This document shows positions 16,008 through 25,441 of a DNA stretch of 64,000 nucleotides, in pieces. The stretch's first letter is position 1; every line of letters begins with the position of its first letter. The notes below the pieces were generated by a model. The model saw only the letters and a list, made by a program, of their open reading frames with translations, was not told the DNA's origin and did not search any database. The position numbers and the translations under genes were made by a program. This stretch comes from RYN-230 sp963770535 (GTDB lineage Bacteria > Actinomycetota > Actinomycetes > Streptosporangiales > Streptosporangiaceae). Where the stretch lies: contig CAVYPZ010000003.1 in assembly GCA_963770535.1 (NCBI GenBank), positions 1,364,001-1,428,000 of the forward strand, read 5' to 3'.

Positions 16008-16068
16008 ATCACCGTCAGCCCGGCTGCTGGCCGGCCCTGCCCCCGGGACCTCCGGCGTGCCGGCTCGC

Positions 16069-16719
16069 TTACGGGCATCCGGAGTAGGGAACCTGCCCCA
16101 GGTCAGGAAAGCCCGGCAGCCGGATCACCGCGGGGCGGCCCTGCTGGTCGTAGTGGACCGCGAACTGGACCGGCAGCGGCCGAGGGCACTTGACCAGCAC
16201 CTGGAAGGTGACCGAGAACCATGAGCTGGCCCCCTGCCCGAGAGTCGGGGGGAGAACGCTGCCCGGCGCCTCGCCACCGGGCAGCAGCTCCCCGCACGGC
16301 CCCCAGGCTTGCGACGTCACCCTGAGACCGCCCAGCGGAAGCACGACCTCGACCTGGCGGAGCGTGACCGCTGCCAGCGACAAGTTCGTGATCTGCAGGC
16401 CCACCTGCAGCTGGCGGCCGGTCTGCACGGAGCATTGCGCACCGGACTGGCTCAGCGGGAAGCCGCCCGCCGAGAACGGCGCGGCGGCGCCGGACGGCGA
16501 GGCCGGCGCGGTAGAGCGGGCCGGTGAGGCCGGCGCGGCGTGTTCCCCGGCGTGCCGGGCGCCGGCGGCGTAGCCAACCGCGAGGCCGGCCAGCAGCGCC
16601 ACGGCCCCCAGGACGGGAGCGGCCGGCCGCGGCCACCACGGGGGCCCCGGCCTCCGGCGGCCGCCCAGTTCCAGGACATCGTCACCGGCGCCAGGCCCGT
16701 CACCGTCCGGCACGGTCAT
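16069..16719 (-). CDS. Membrane-anchored hypothetical protein
   Basis: A 216-residue protein with a short cytosolic head, one membrane helix (about residues 35-53, V-L-G-A-V-A-L-L-A-G-L-A-V-G-Y) and an extracellular part. The outer part has an Ala/Ser/Pro linker and then a beta-rich domain with four Cys (A-Q-C-S-V, G-P-C-G-E, V-K-C-P-R, Y-S-G-C-P), probably two disulfides. The ATG at 16719 overlaps a TGA in gATGA and has ggaaaagg upstream. Not recognised; a secreted sensory or adhesion domain is possible. Confidence 0.6.
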   Translation of the reverse strand: MTVPDGDGPGAGDDVLELGGRRRPGPPWWPRPAAPVLGAVALLAGLAVGYAAGARHAGEHAAPASPARSTAPASPSGAAAPFSAGGFPLSQSGAQCSVQTGRQLQVGLQITNLSLAAVTLRQVEVVLPLGGLRVTSQAWGPCGELLPGGEAPGSVLPPTLGQGASSWFSVTFQVLVKCPRPLPVQFAVHYDQQGRPAVIRLPGFPDLGQVPYSGCP

Positions 16720-16826
16720 TCATCGAACCTTTTCCATCCGACAATCTCTGCCCAGGGTACGCGGGGAGCCGCAGGAGGCTGAAGGCCCCGCGGGCCGGCC
16801 CGGGCCAGGGATGATGGAAGACGGGA

Positions 16827-19532
16827 TCAGATCAGCTTGAGCTGCTGGGCCCGGCGCACCGCCTCGCGCCGGTGAGACGCGGCCAGCTTGCGGTAGATGC
16901 TCTTGAGGTGCGTCTTCACGGTGTTGACAGAGATGTACATCTCGCTGGCCACTTCGGCGGTATTGAGCATCTCCGAGACGTGCCGCAGGACTTCCCGCTC
17001 ACGTTCGGTGAGCTGCTCCACCACGACAATGGCGGGCTGGTCCGGGGGGGAGGCGTTCAGCGGGGCCGGGAGCTGATGCTGGTCCGGGGCGGGAGCCAGC
17101 AGGCGCTGGTAGCTGCGGGCTAGTTCAGGGTCACGCCTCAGCGCCTGCCCGATCCACCCGCGCTCCAGGACGAACGGCAGCCTGAGCTGCTCACGCCCGG
17201 CCAGCCGCAGTGCGGACGACAGTGAGCGATGGCCTCGCGCACGGTCTCCGCTGTCGTAGCTGAGCTGGGCATCCGCCAGCCACGCTCGCAACCGCACGGG
17301 GTCGGGTGCATGCTGGGCCGCCAGCGCGGGCGCGAGCGCGTGCCTGGCGTTGCTGGTGTCCCCGGCGGCCGCCCGGGCCCGCGCGTGCATGATCGCCGCG
17401 TCCGGCGAGCTGTTCCGGTCAATGCGCTCGGCTACCGCCAGCGCTGCCTGGGCGTTCCCGGCAGCAAGGCATGCCTGCAGCTCGACCCCCGCCAGCTTCT
17501 GCTCGAGCCAATCCGGGGCACGCCAGCCGGACCGGGCCTTGGCCAGGCACTCCGCGGTGACGTCCGCGCGTCCCTCGGCCAGGCCGGCACCTGCTGCTAT
17601 CAGCCACGCCACCGTCCCGGCCAGCTTGTCCGGGCTTGCGGCAAGGGCGGCGTCTGCCTGCACGAGAAGGCTCTGCACCTCGCGCAGCTCGTGACGCTCC
17701 AGGTGTGCCAGGGCCGCTGCCACGTCGGCCGCCGGGTTCGGGCGCGGGACAGGCGGATGCGCATCGCTGGCCGTGGCGGCCGCCGCCTGCCCAGCCAGAT
17801 CTGCGCAGCGGCGCAGGCCACCGCGCAAACCCTCGGCCAGCGCGAGATACCCGAGGCATTCGGCTCGCTCATGCTCGGCGCCCGCTGCCGCTGCGGCCGT
17901 CACCCCCGAATCGAGGACGCAGACCGCCTCGTCAAGATGGCCTGACCACAGCTCAGCCATCCCCCGGGCGGCGAGGAGGTGAGCGCGTATCCCAGGATGC
18001 CGGCCGGGCATGTCGCCCGGGATCATGCTGGCGAGTGCCTCTGCGTGGGCTGCGGCCGCCGCGGCCCCGGGCAGATCACCAGTCTGGCGGGAGACGGCCT
18101 GGCGGAGCATCGTGGCGGCCAGCTGGCCCGGGATCTCCAGGTCTGAGGGGAGACGCGCCAGGATGGCATCCGCGGCAGCCAGGGCGGCGACGCAGCTCTC
18201 GCGCTCACCACGGGCGAGCGACACCGCCGCGGAGACCAGGTACGGCTGGGGCCCGTCCCAGGCCCCGCTGTCCGGCATGCCGGAGAACTCGCTGGTGAGG
18301 GACGGGTCACGCTGCGGCTCGATGATCTCGATGATCGCCAGTCCGTCGATGACCATGCTGGCGGCGAGCTGCCAGTCGCCCGCTTTGGCGGCGTGCCGTA
18401 CCGCGTTCGTGAGCGACCCGTTCCGCTGCCACAGGCGGGCAGCCCTGCGGTACAGATCGGGTACCCGTTCCGGGTACCTGAGCCTCAGCTTGAGGCGCAG
18501 GACCTCCGCAAACAACGGGTGGTAGCGGTACCAGCCAGATCCGATGGGCTGGATGAACGTGTTCGCGCGTGCCAGCGCTGGCAGCATCCCCGCAGCCTGC
18601 GGGTCGCCGGTCAGCTCGGCGGCGGTCTCGGGGCTGACCTGTTCCAGGATGCTCGTGCTCAGCAGGATTTCCTGGGCCTGCGGCGTCTGGGTGCTGAGAA
18701 CCTCCTCCACCAGGTAGCCAGTCAGGGCACTGTCCTCGGTGACCAGTTCCTTGATGAACTGGTCAGGGTCGGGGTGAGTGTCCATGGAGATCGCCGCGAG
18801 CCGGAGGCCGGCCGCCCAGCCCTCCGTCCGCAGCGTCAGGGACTCGAGTGCATCGGCCGAAATCGCCCCGCGGTACTGGGCCATGAGCAGGCCGGCTTCG
18901 GCGACGCTGAAAGCCAGGTCGCTGGCCCGGATCTCAGCCAGCTCGCCAGCCAGCCGGTAACGGTGCAGGCGCAGCGGCGGATCCGTCCGCGAGGAGACCA
19001 CCAGGCGCAGGCCGGATCCCACGTTCCGCAGCACGAAGTCCAGCCCGGTCAGGACGTCCGGCTCGGTGATCACATGAAAATCGTCGAGGACCAGGGTCGC
19101 GGGTGAGTCCTGGCCGGCCAGCGCTGACACAAGCCGCAGCAAGAACGCGTGATCGGTTCCGTTCTCCATCGGGCCCGCCGGCGGCGCCTGCGGAATGACA
19201 GCGCCGGACTGGCGCAGTGCCGCGACCACATAGGACCAGAAGGACTCCGGGCGGTTGTCGTACCAGTCCAGCGCGACCCAGGCGACGGGTCCTGGCCCGG
19301 CCGCGGCCCACAACGCCAGAGCCATCGTCTTGCCAGAGCCAGGCGGTCCCGTGACAACAGTCAGCTGACTCCACCGCGTGCCCCTCGTCAGCAGGTCCGA
19401 GATACGCGGGCGCTGCACGGCCAGGCGCGACACATCCGGCGCTGCGATCTTGGCGGCCAGAACCGGATCGGGAAGGCACCCGGCTGACAGCCCGCCGCCG
19501 GCCATCACCTGCTCGGCCACATCGGTCACCAT
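16827..19532 (-). CDS. MalT/LuxR-family STAND transcriptional regulator
   Basis: A large regulator of about 901 residues: N-terminal NTPase, helical repeats, C-terminal LuxR HTH. The P-loop is G-P-P-G-S-G-K-T (about residues 62-69), Walker B is L-V-L-D-D-F-H, and the sensor region has V-V-S-S-R-T-D-P-P-L. The middle 450 residues are TPR-like helices. The HTH reads L-T-E-R-E-R-E-V-L-R-H-V and then V-N-T-V-K-T-H-L-K-S-I-Y-R-K-L. Such proteins are activated by an inducer plus ATP and bind DNA as oligomers. The start (ATG 19532) is a choice; the frame is open to 19679. It is followed in tandem by a second member upstream. Confidence 0.85.
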   Translation of the reverse strand: MVTDVAEQVMAGGGLSAGCLPDPVLAAKIAAPDVSRLAVQRPRISDLLTRGTRWSQLTVVTGPPGSGKTMALALWAAAGPGPVAWVALDWYDNRPESFWSYVVAALRQSGAVIPQAPPAGPMENGTDHAFLLRLVSALAGQDSPATLVLDDFHVITEPDVLTGLDFVLRNVGSGLRLVVSSRTDPPLRLHRYRLAGELAEIRASDLAFSVAEAGLLMAQYRGAISADALESLTLRTEGWAAGLRLAAISMDTHPDPDQFIKELVTEDSALTGYLVEEVLSTQTPQAQEILLSTSILEQVSPETAAELTGDPQAAGMLPALARANTFIQPIGSGWYRYHPLFAEVLRLKLRLRYPERVPDLYRRAARLWQRNGSLTNAVRHAAKAGDWQLAASMVIDGLAIIEIIEPQRDPSLTSEFSGMPDSGAWDGPQPYLVSAAVSLARGERESCVAALAAADAILARLPSDLEIPGQLAATMLRQAVSRQTGDLPGAAAAAAHAEALASMIPGDMPGRHPGIRAHLLAARGMAELWSGHLDEAVCVLDSGVTAAAAAGAEHERAECLGYLALAEGLRGGLRRCADLAGQAAAATASDAHPPVPRPNPAADVAAALAHLERHELREVQSLLVQADAALAASPDKLAGTVAWLIAAGAGLAEGRADVTAECLAKARSGWRAPDWLEQKLAGVELQACLAAGNAQAALAVAERIDRNSSPDAAIMHARARAAAGDTSNARHALAPALAAQHAPDPVRLRAWLADAQLSYDSGDRARGHRSLSSALRLAGREQLRLPFVLERGWIGQALRRDPELARSYQRLLAPAPDQHQLPAPLNASPPDQPAIVVVEQLTEREREVLRHVSEMLNTAEVASEMYISVNTVKTHLKSIYRKLAASHRREAVRRAQQLKLI

Positions 19533-19714
19533 CGGAACCACGCCCGCCCCCAGCCGTCTGCCTGACTGCCGCTCGCCCTGGGCGATCACCCGCCGGGGAC
19601 GCCGGCCACCGTGCCTGGCTGCCAGCGGGGGATCTGGCTCGCACCCCCCACTGAACGCCAGCCCGGCGAGTGCGCGCATCCCACGATCAGTATGAAACGA
19701 AAAATTTGAGCAGA

Positions 19715-22090
19715 TCAGGGCATGTGCGACCCATCGCCTTCGAGCAGCATCAGATCCCGGGAACGGGAGACCGCCTGGCTGCGCGAGGAAACCCCCAGTT
19801 TCCGGTAGGCCGAGTAAGCCTGGGACTTGACGGTGTGGTGAGAAACCGACAGCTCCTCGGCGATCTCCGGGAACGACATGTGAGTGGTCAGGAGCGGGAG
19901 CAGCCGGAGCTCAGCAGCGGTCAGGGACGACGCTCCGGGAACGCCTGCGCTGCGTTCCCGCGACAGCCGCCCGCGCAGTTCCCGGGCCTCGCCGGCCAGG
20001 TTGCCGAGGCCGGGCCGCCGCCGGAGCAGCTCATCGATCTCCTGCATCAGCGTCCTGGCCCCCGCGATGTCCGCGAGCGCGAGGTGGACGCGGGCGAGCT
20101 CGATCCGGGCCTGGACGGCCAGCTGGGGCATCGCATAGGTCAGCAGGTGCCGCAGGCGCTGGGCGCTGACGAGCTTCTGGCGTGCCGCGGCGGTGTCTGC
20201 GCGGCGCAGGGCCTGGCGGCCCTGCGCCGCGCAGATCAGCGGAGTCGCGTAGCTCTCCTCAATCCCGGCCTGGCGCAGCACGGTGCCTGCCTGATCCGCA
20301 AGCGCCTCGGCCCGGCCCCAGTGACCGTGCGCCATCGCCACCAGCGAGCGCTCGCACAACGACACGGCCAGGGTCTCGTGCGCGCCGGCCCGCTCCCCGG
20401 CGCTGACGGCATCCTCGAAGGAGGCGTCGCCACCGTCACGGTCACCGGAAAGGACCTGCGCGACACCCCGGTAGAGTGCTGGCGCCGGGGTCACGATGCC
20501 CTCCGCGGCACACCTGCGCGCAGCCTCATCGGCATCGGCGCGCATCCGCTCAATTCCCCCGCGGCACATGAGGGCGCGGAGTATGGCGGCGTGCGCCTCG
20601 GCGTGCGGGGCGTGGACCTGCCCCTGCTCCCCATGCTGCCAGCGATCGACCACGTCCGCCCATCGCTCAGCCTCGGCCGGGCGCCCCGTCAAGGCGAAAA
20701 ACAGCCCAGCCAGCACGGCGGCCATCGGGTGTCCCTCGATCCCGCCCCGATCCTCCAGCCACCGGAACCACCTCTGGATGGTGGTGAACTGGCCCCGCCG
20801 GTGCGCCGGGACCCCGAGTTTCTCCACCAGGCGGGCGGCCGTATCCACATCCCCGGCCGCGATCGAGTACTCCAGCGCTTCCTCGGGCAGGCCGTTGCGC
20901 AGGCACCAGCGGGCCGCGCGGCGCCGCAACGCGGGCGCCGCGCCAGGCTCCTGGCGGTGCAGCTGCGCGAGGAGCATGTCCCGGAAAAGGTGATGGTAGC
21001 GGTACCACTCACCGGACCGGTCGAGCGGCACGAGCAGCATGTTCGACCCGGCGAGGTCCGCCAGGATCGCGCCGGCCCCCGGCGTGGACAGCACGGCCTC
21101 GCACAGCGGGCCGGACATGCGCTCCAGCACCGCGGTCCGGGTCAGGAACACCCGTTGCCGCCGGGAGATCCGGGCCAGGAATTCTGACTCCACGTAGTCG
21201 CTCACGAACCGGTCATCCCCGCTGAAGGAGACCGCCGCGCCTCCGACCAGGCCGCCTTCCCTGAGATACAGCGCCGCGAGATAGAGCCCGACCGGCCACC
21301 CTTCGGTCCGCCGGTGCAGTTCCGTTATCTCATCCTCATCCAGCACGGCGCCGGCATTAGCCAGGAGCGCCGAAGCCTCCTCGCGGGTGAGTGACAGCTG
21401 GCCCGGCCCGATCTCCAGGAGCCGGCCCTCGGCCCGGAGGCGCGGAATCCGGAGCGGCGGCTCAGCCCGGCCGGCCAGCACCAGCCGCGAGCCTTCCGGC
21501 ACATGATCGGCCAGCGCGGACAGCGCGGCCTGGCACTCACGGTTACGCAAGATGTGCACGTCATCCAGAACCAGGACCACTGGCGAGGTCATCGACGCGA
21601 AAGCCGATCCCAGCCGGGGCACGACTGCGCCGGGCACGGAGGTTCCCGGAGACGCCAGCGCGTCGAAAACCCGCCCGCCGATTGGCTCCACCGCGTTGAG
21701 TGCCGCGGCCACGTACGTGAGCAGGATCTTGGGGTCGTTGTCCGGCTCCGTGACCGACACCCACGAGAAAGCCTGGCCGCTGCGCTCGGCCCACTGTGAC
21801 AGCAGCGTGGTCTTCCCGTAGCCTGGCGGCGCGACCACCGAGACGATCCGGTGCGCGTTCCCATCGGCTAGCTGCCCGAGAAGAGAAGACCGGCCCACCG
21901 TCCCCGGCCGGACCAGGGGACGCAGAAGCTTAGACACAGTGAGGTCATCCACTGGCCGGCGGGCCGCGCCTAGCGCAGATCGCGGCAGCGTTGGCGTAAC
22001 CACAGCATCGCAGCCGGCCAAGAGCCGTACTCCACGATGACCCCCCGGGAGCGCTCGACGATCAGCGCGGCGCAGCTCACAAGTTCGCAT
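19715..22090 (-). CDS. Second MalT/LuxR-family STAND regulator
   Basis: About 791 residues with the same layout as its neighbour but clearly diverged. P-loop A-P-P-G-Y-G-K-T-T-L-L, Walker B L-V-L-D-D-V-H-I-L, sensor L-V-L-A-G-R-A-E-P-P-L, TPR-like middle, and HTH S-F-P-E-I-A-E-E-L-S-V-S-H-H-T-V-K-S-Q-A-Y-S (written with a break at H-H). The HTH lacks the common E-R-E-x-L opening and has A-A-E-L-R-L-L-P instead. Start uncertain: ATG 22090, GTG 22003 and an ATG at 22300 are all in frame. It lies upstream of the other regulator on the same strand, so the two may share a transcript. Confidence 0.82.
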   Translation of the reverse strand: MRTCELRRADRRALPGGHRGVRLLAGCDAVVTPTLPRSALGAARRPVDDLTVSKLLRPLVRPGTVGRSSLLGQLADGNAHRIVSVVAPPGYGKTTLLSQWAERSGQAFSWVSVTEPDNDPKILLTYVAAALNAVEPIGGRVFDALASPGTSVPGAVVPRLGSAFASMTSPVVLVLDDVHILRNRECQAALSALADHVPEGSRLVLAGRAEPPLRIPRLRAEGRLLEIGPGQLSLTREEASALLANAGAVLDEDEITELHRRTEGWPVGLYLAALYLREGGLVGGAAVSFSGDDRFVSDYVESEFLARISRRQRVFLTRTAVLERMSGPLCEAVLSTPGAGAILADLAGSNMLLVPLDRSGEWYRYHHLFRDMLLAQLHRQEPGAAPALRRRAARWCLRNGLPEEALEYSIAAGDVDTAARLVEKLGVPAHRRGQFTTIQRWFRWLEDRGGIEGHPMAAVLAGLFFALTGRPAEAERWADVVDRWQHGEQGQVHAPHAEAHAAILRALMCRGGIERMRADADEAARRCAAEGIVTPAPALYRGVAQVLSGDRDGGDASFEDAVSAGERAGAHETLAVSLCERSLVAMAHGHWGRAEALADQAGTVLRQAGIEESYATPLICAAQGRQALRRADTAAARQKLVSAQRLRHLLTYAMPQLAVQARIELARVHLALADIAGARTLMQEIDELLRRRPGLGNLAGEARELRGRLSRERSAGVPGASSLTAAELRLLPLLTTHMSFPEIAEELSVSHHTVKSQAYSAYRKLGVSSRSQAVSRSRDLMLLEGDGSHMP

Positions 22091-22365
22091 CCAGCCACGA
22101 AACTCTATGCCGCCGGGACCAAGGCAAGCAAGACCACCTGAACCGCGGAACCGCGGAACCTTTCGGTCTGCGGCATGGAATTGTTCTTGGCTGTGCCCGC
22201 CGCGTATCCGCCGCGGCATTCCCGGCCAATCCCCGGCAATTCCAGGGAGCCGTTGACCGGGCCCTGGCCGCTCAGCTTCGCGCTCAGGCATGTGATTCAC
22301 GCGGGCGCTGTCAGTAAGCGCCCGGCGTGCCAGCGGCCCGTCGCACGAGCCCTAGGGTGGCCAGC

Positions 22366-23223
22366 ATGGCCGTCGTGTTCGCTCTGCTCGCCGCCCTGTC
22401 GAACGCGGCCAGTGTCAGCACCCAGCACATCGCCAGCACAGCGGCCCCGAGCCGGTCGTCGGGCTGGCGGGTGGTCCTGTCCCTGTTCCGCAATCCGCTG
22501 TGGCTTTTCGGCTGGGTAGCCCTGGCCGCGGCATTCCTGTTCCAGGCGCTCGCCCTGCACGATGGGCTCGTTTCGGTCGTGCAGCCGCTCCTGGTCACCG
22601 AACTCGTGTTCGCGCTCGTGCTGCGCCAGTTCTGGATTCATCAGTCCATCCGCTGGATCACCTGGGTGGCCGCCGCTTTGACCTGCGCTGGCCTGGCCGT
22701 GTTCATCGTCGCCGGGGAACCTCAAGGCGGTCATCCCACCCCGACGAGCCAGCACTGGATCGTGGCCGCGGTGGCCTGCGGCGCCGGCGCCGCCGTCCTG
22801 GCCGCCGCGGCGCAGCGGGGATCCCCCGGCCGGCGCGCGGCCCTGTATGCCGCGGCAGCGGGGACCATCTGGGCACTCGAGGCGACGGTCATCAAGGCCG
22901 CGACGGACACCCTCACCCAGTTCGGCGTGGCCGGAATGTTCACCCGCTGGCCTGTGTATGCCCTGGCCCTGGGGGGTGCGGCAGGCACCTTCCTGCAGCA
23001 GGTGGCGCTGCACGTCGGGCCGCTGCGGATTTCCCAGCCGTTCCTGGTGATCGTCAACCCCATCGTCAGCATCGCCCTGAGCGTGTGGCTGTTCGACGAG
23101 CGGTTCAAGCCTGACGCCGTGGTACTGGCTGTGGCGGCGATCGCCTTCGCGGTCATGTGTGTCGGGGTCGTCTTCCTGACCCAGACCGCTCCGGCGACCA
23201 TGAAACCCGATATCGGTGAATGA
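22366..23223 (+). CDS. EamA/DMT-type membrane transporter
   Basis: A 285-residue protein with about nine to ten hydrophobic helices. The Met at 22366 opens A-V-V-F-A-L-L-A-A-L-S-N-A, the usual first helix of actinobacterial DMT proteins. Other features: Q-A-L-A-L-H-D-G-L-V-S-V-V-Q-P-L-L-V and its second-half counterpart Q-V-A-L-H-V-G-P-L-R-I-S-Q-P-F-L-V, showing the internal duplication of the family. Substrate unknown. It is divergent from the regulators at 16.8-22.1 kb. Confidence 0.85.
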   Translation: MAVVFALLAALSNAASVSTQHIASTAAPSRSSGWRVVLSLFRNPLWLFGWVALAAAFLFQALALHDGLVSVVQPLLVTELVFALVLRQFWIHQSIRWITWVAAALTCAGLAVFIVAGEPQGGHPTPTSQHWIVAAVACGAGAAVLAAAAQRGSPGRRAALYAAAAGTIWALEATVIKAATDTLTQFGVAGMFTRWPVYALALGGAAGTFLQQVALHVGPLRISQPFLVIVNPIVSIALSVWLFDERFKPDAVVLAVAAIAFAVMCVGVVFLTQTAPATMKPDIGE

Positions 23224-23407
23224 CGAACCCGCACCGGGGTGCCGGCGGCCGCGCTGCCGGCCCGGCCCGTGAAGCGGGTCATCTGGCTGAGGCCGGTATC
23301 AGGCAGCCGGTGCGCTGCTCTGTGTCAGTGACTGGTACTGGACTGGCGCGCGGGATCGACCGGATCAGGCCGCAGGGCCATGCGTGCCACGAGAGAGGAG
23401 CACAGAC

Positions 23408-24088
23408 ATGGCGGATCAGATCTGGCAGTTCCGGGCCTTCCCGGCCCCGGATGGGGAGGCGGCGGCCGTCACGTTCCTGAACGAGCCCCTCCGGCAGGGT
23501 CGCGGCGAGGCGAGCGCGACACTGCGTAGTGATGGCACGGCGGGGCTGCTCTGGCTGGAGCCCGGCAGCCTGGGGGAGGGCACCGAGCAGACCTGGCAGT
23601 TCCAGGAGTTCCCGGGCCCGGACGGGGAGGCGGCGGCCGTCAAGTTCCTGAACGAGCCCCTCCGGCAGGGACGCGGCGAGGCGACCGCGACACTGCGCGA
23701 TAATGGCACGGCGGGGCTGCTCTGGCTGGAGCCCGGCAGCCTGGGGGAGGGCACCGAGCAGACCTGGCAGTTCCAGGAGTTCCCGGCCCCCGGCGGGGAG
23801 GCGGCGGCCGTCAGCTTCCTGAACGAGCCCGCCCGGCAGGGGCCCGGGGAGGCGACCGTGACCCCCCGCAGCAACGGCAGTGTCGGGCTGCTCTGGCTGG
23901 AACCCGGCAGCCTCGGTGACGCCACCGCGCCGTCCTGGCAGTACAAGGACTTCCCCGGCCCTGACGGCGAGCAGGCCGCCCTGGCGTTCCTGAACGCCTC
24001 CCCCCGGCAGGGCGCCGGGGAGGTCAGCGGGTACGTGCGCACCGACGGCTCCGCCGTGATCGTCTACCTCGAGCCGGGATCTGGCTGA
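23408..24088 (+). CDS. Protein of four 57-residue tandem repeats
   Basis: A 226-residue soluble protein built only from four copies of one unit (start points near residues 6, 63, 120 and 177). Each unit reads W-Q-(F/Y), then F-P-x-P-D/G-G-E-x-A-A-(V/L), F-L-N, R-Q-G-x-G-E, and ends L-L-W-L-E-P-G-S-L-G. Units 1-3 are nearly identical in DNA as well; unit 4 is more diverged. The start is certain (gagaggag before ATG). I do not recognise the family. The pattern suggests a beta-beta-alpha unit repeated as a rod or ring. It is monocistronic, followed by a strong bidirectional terminator. Confidence 0.75.
   Translation: MADQIWQFRAFPAPDGEAAAVTFLNEPLRQGRGEASATLRSDGTAGLLWLEPGSLGEGTEQTWQFQEFPGPDGEAAAVKFLNEPLRQGRGEATATLRDNGTAGLLWLEPGSLGEGTEQTWQFQEFPAPGGEAAAVSFLNEPARQGPGEATVTPRSNGSVGLLWLEPGSLGDATAPSWQYKDFPGPDGEQAALAFLNASPRQGAGEVSGYVRTDGSAVIVYLEPGSG
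23423..24079 (+). repeat. 171-bp tandem repeats (4 units)
   Basis: Four in-frame 171-bp units within the gene; the segment cggcggggctgctctggctg recurs in the first two with no change. High nucleotide identity indicates recent duplication of units 1-3. Confidence 0.85.
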
Positions 24089-24142
24089 TCCCGCTGGCCA
24101 GCGGCAGCTGCTGCCGACGTCCTGTCCGGCGCTGTCCTGTCC

Positions 24143-24182
24143 GGCGCTGCCCTGCCCGGCCCTGGCCGGTCAGGGCAGCGCC
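24143..24182. terminator. Bidirectional terminator
   Basis: GGCGCTGCCCTG (24143-24154) and CAGGGCAGCGCC (24171-24182) form a perfect 12-bp stem, with a further nested stem inside. It sits between two convergent genes. Confidence 0.7.
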
Positions 24183-24201
24183 GTCACTGGCGCTCCCGGG
24201 G

Positions 24202-24735
24202 CTACCTGGCCGGGTGGGCCATCGTGTCGAGCACTGCGGCGGCGGCCAGGATCAGTACGTCGTTTTCCCCCGGCGCCACTTCGACCCCGTACGTGTCGCG
24301 GACCCGGAACCACCGCTTGGAGACTTCAGCGACCTTCGCGTCATCCCGCTCGATCCGGTACTCGTGGTCCACGATGTTGCCCTGGACGTGCAGGTCCGGG
24401 CCGTCTTCGATCTTGACGACCCACCGCTCTCGCAGCGGCGTGACCATCGCTTTCTTGACGATGGCGATCTTGTTGCCGTCCGGTCCCTCGATCTCCATGC
24501 TGTCCTTGATGCGCAGCATCCGTTCCTGGATCTTGCACAATTCCCGCCCGTCCATGTCCTCGAACAGGATGGTCTTGCGGATCCGGAGGGCCTTGCCGTC
24601 CAGCCTGAACACGCGCTCGCCGCGGTCGTTTTCGATCACGTAGTCGTCGCCGATGGACAGCATGCGCTGGCGCATCTGGTAGCGCGTGGCTGCCTGGTCA
24701 AAATTTCGCTCCTGCCGCCTTTTTCTGCCGAACAA
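24202..24735 (-). CDS. LURP-one-related (YxjI-like) protein
   Basis: A 177-residue beta-barrel protein of the LOR/scramblase-like fold. Diagnostic stretches: R-Y-Q-M-R-Q-R-M-L-S-I-G-D-D-Y-V-I-E-N, F-R-L-D-G-K-A-L-R-I-R, K-I-Q-E-R-M-L-R-I-K-D-S-M and Y-G-V-E-V-A-P-G-E-N-D. Homologues are cytosolic or membrane-associated and of unclear function. The start read here is a TTG (24735) with aagg close by; homologues usually begin near this point, so the alternative ATG at residue 21 is less likely. Confidence 0.82.
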   Translation of the reverse strand: MFGRKRRQERNFDQAATRYQMRQRMLSIGDDYVIENDRGERVFRLDGKALRIRKTILFEDMDGRELCKIQERMLRIKDSMEIEGPDGNKIAIVKKAMVTPLRERWVVKIEDGPDLHVQGNIVDHEYRIERDDAKVAEVSKRWFRVRDTYGVEVAPGENDVLILAAAAVLDTMAHPAR

Positions 24736-24859
24736 TGCCTTAGCCCCGATCGTCCGTATTGCCGGTTCGCGATAACCGGCCCAGTATCCGCCGGGCTTGC
24801 GGGATGCACATCACCCGTTCCGGGCTGCGCTGGCGCGGGGCCTCTTCGAGTGCCCAGGC

Positions 24860-25330
24860 CTACTGCGCTGCCCGCGGCGGCAGCTGCCGGCGGGAGTGCT
24901 TCTGGTGCCGTGAGTCGAGCACCTGGGCCCCGGCTACCAGCAAGGCCACGGAGTAGAAGGGCACGAACACGAAAAGCGCGTAACTGCCGGTCAGGTACGT
25001 CGCCACCACCAGCGTGGCCAGGGCGATGGCCACGGATACGGCCGCCTTGGCGGCATTGTTCATCGGCGGCCGGGGGCCCGGGCGGGCGGGCTTGCACAGC
25101 GGCGGGGCGTCGGTCAGTCCGGCCGGGATGTCGGCGGCGACCCTGGCCAGTTCCGCGTAGGTCCGCGAGGCGAACGTCTGGCCCACGCGCAGGTCCAGTT
25201 CGTCCTTGGTCAGCCGGCCCTGGACAAATGCGGCCTTGAGCCTGTCGATCACGTGCTCGCGGTCGGCGTGGGACGCACGCAGGCGGCCGCGGGCGGCTGC
25301 TGCCTTCCCGTCTCCCGGTCCCGCTGCCAC
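24860..25330 (-). CDS. DUF1707 (SHOCT-like) membrane protein
   Basis: A 156-residue protein. The N-terminal DUF1707 unit reads R-A-S-H-A-D-R-E-H-V-I-D-R-L-K-A-A-F and V-G-Q-T-F-A-S-R-T-Y-A-E-L; it is a short three-helix domain typical of actinobacteria. A membrane segment pair follows (about residues 92-136). The C-terminus is basic and short. GTG 25330 has GGAGG five bases upstream. Function unknown; related proteins are linked to cell-envelope tasks. Divergent from the thioredoxin gene. Confidence 0.85.
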   Translation of the reverse strand: MAAGPGDGKAAAARGRLRASHADREHVIDRLKAAFVQGRLTKDELDLRVGQTFASRTYAELARVAADIPAGLTDAPPLCKPARPGPRPPMNNAAKAAVSVAIALATLVVATYLTGSYALFVFVPFYSVALLVAGAQVLDSRHQKHSRRQLPPRAAQ

Positions 25331-25441
25331 CGTCGCCTCCGTACTGGGGTAATGCCATCAAGCGTAATGCGGTTGCCCTCCGATGGACATCCGTTCCGGT
25401 GCGGGATATGGACTCGTGTGCCGGCGCGGGATAATGAATCC

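Noticed and set aside
19670..21187. 505-codon plus-strand frame
   Set aside because: Antisense shadow of the second STAND regulator.
23408..24088. CRISPR-like array suspected from the regular repeats
   Set aside because: Units are 171 bp, contiguous and protein-coding; there are no unique spacers. No CRISPR array was seen anywhere in the window.
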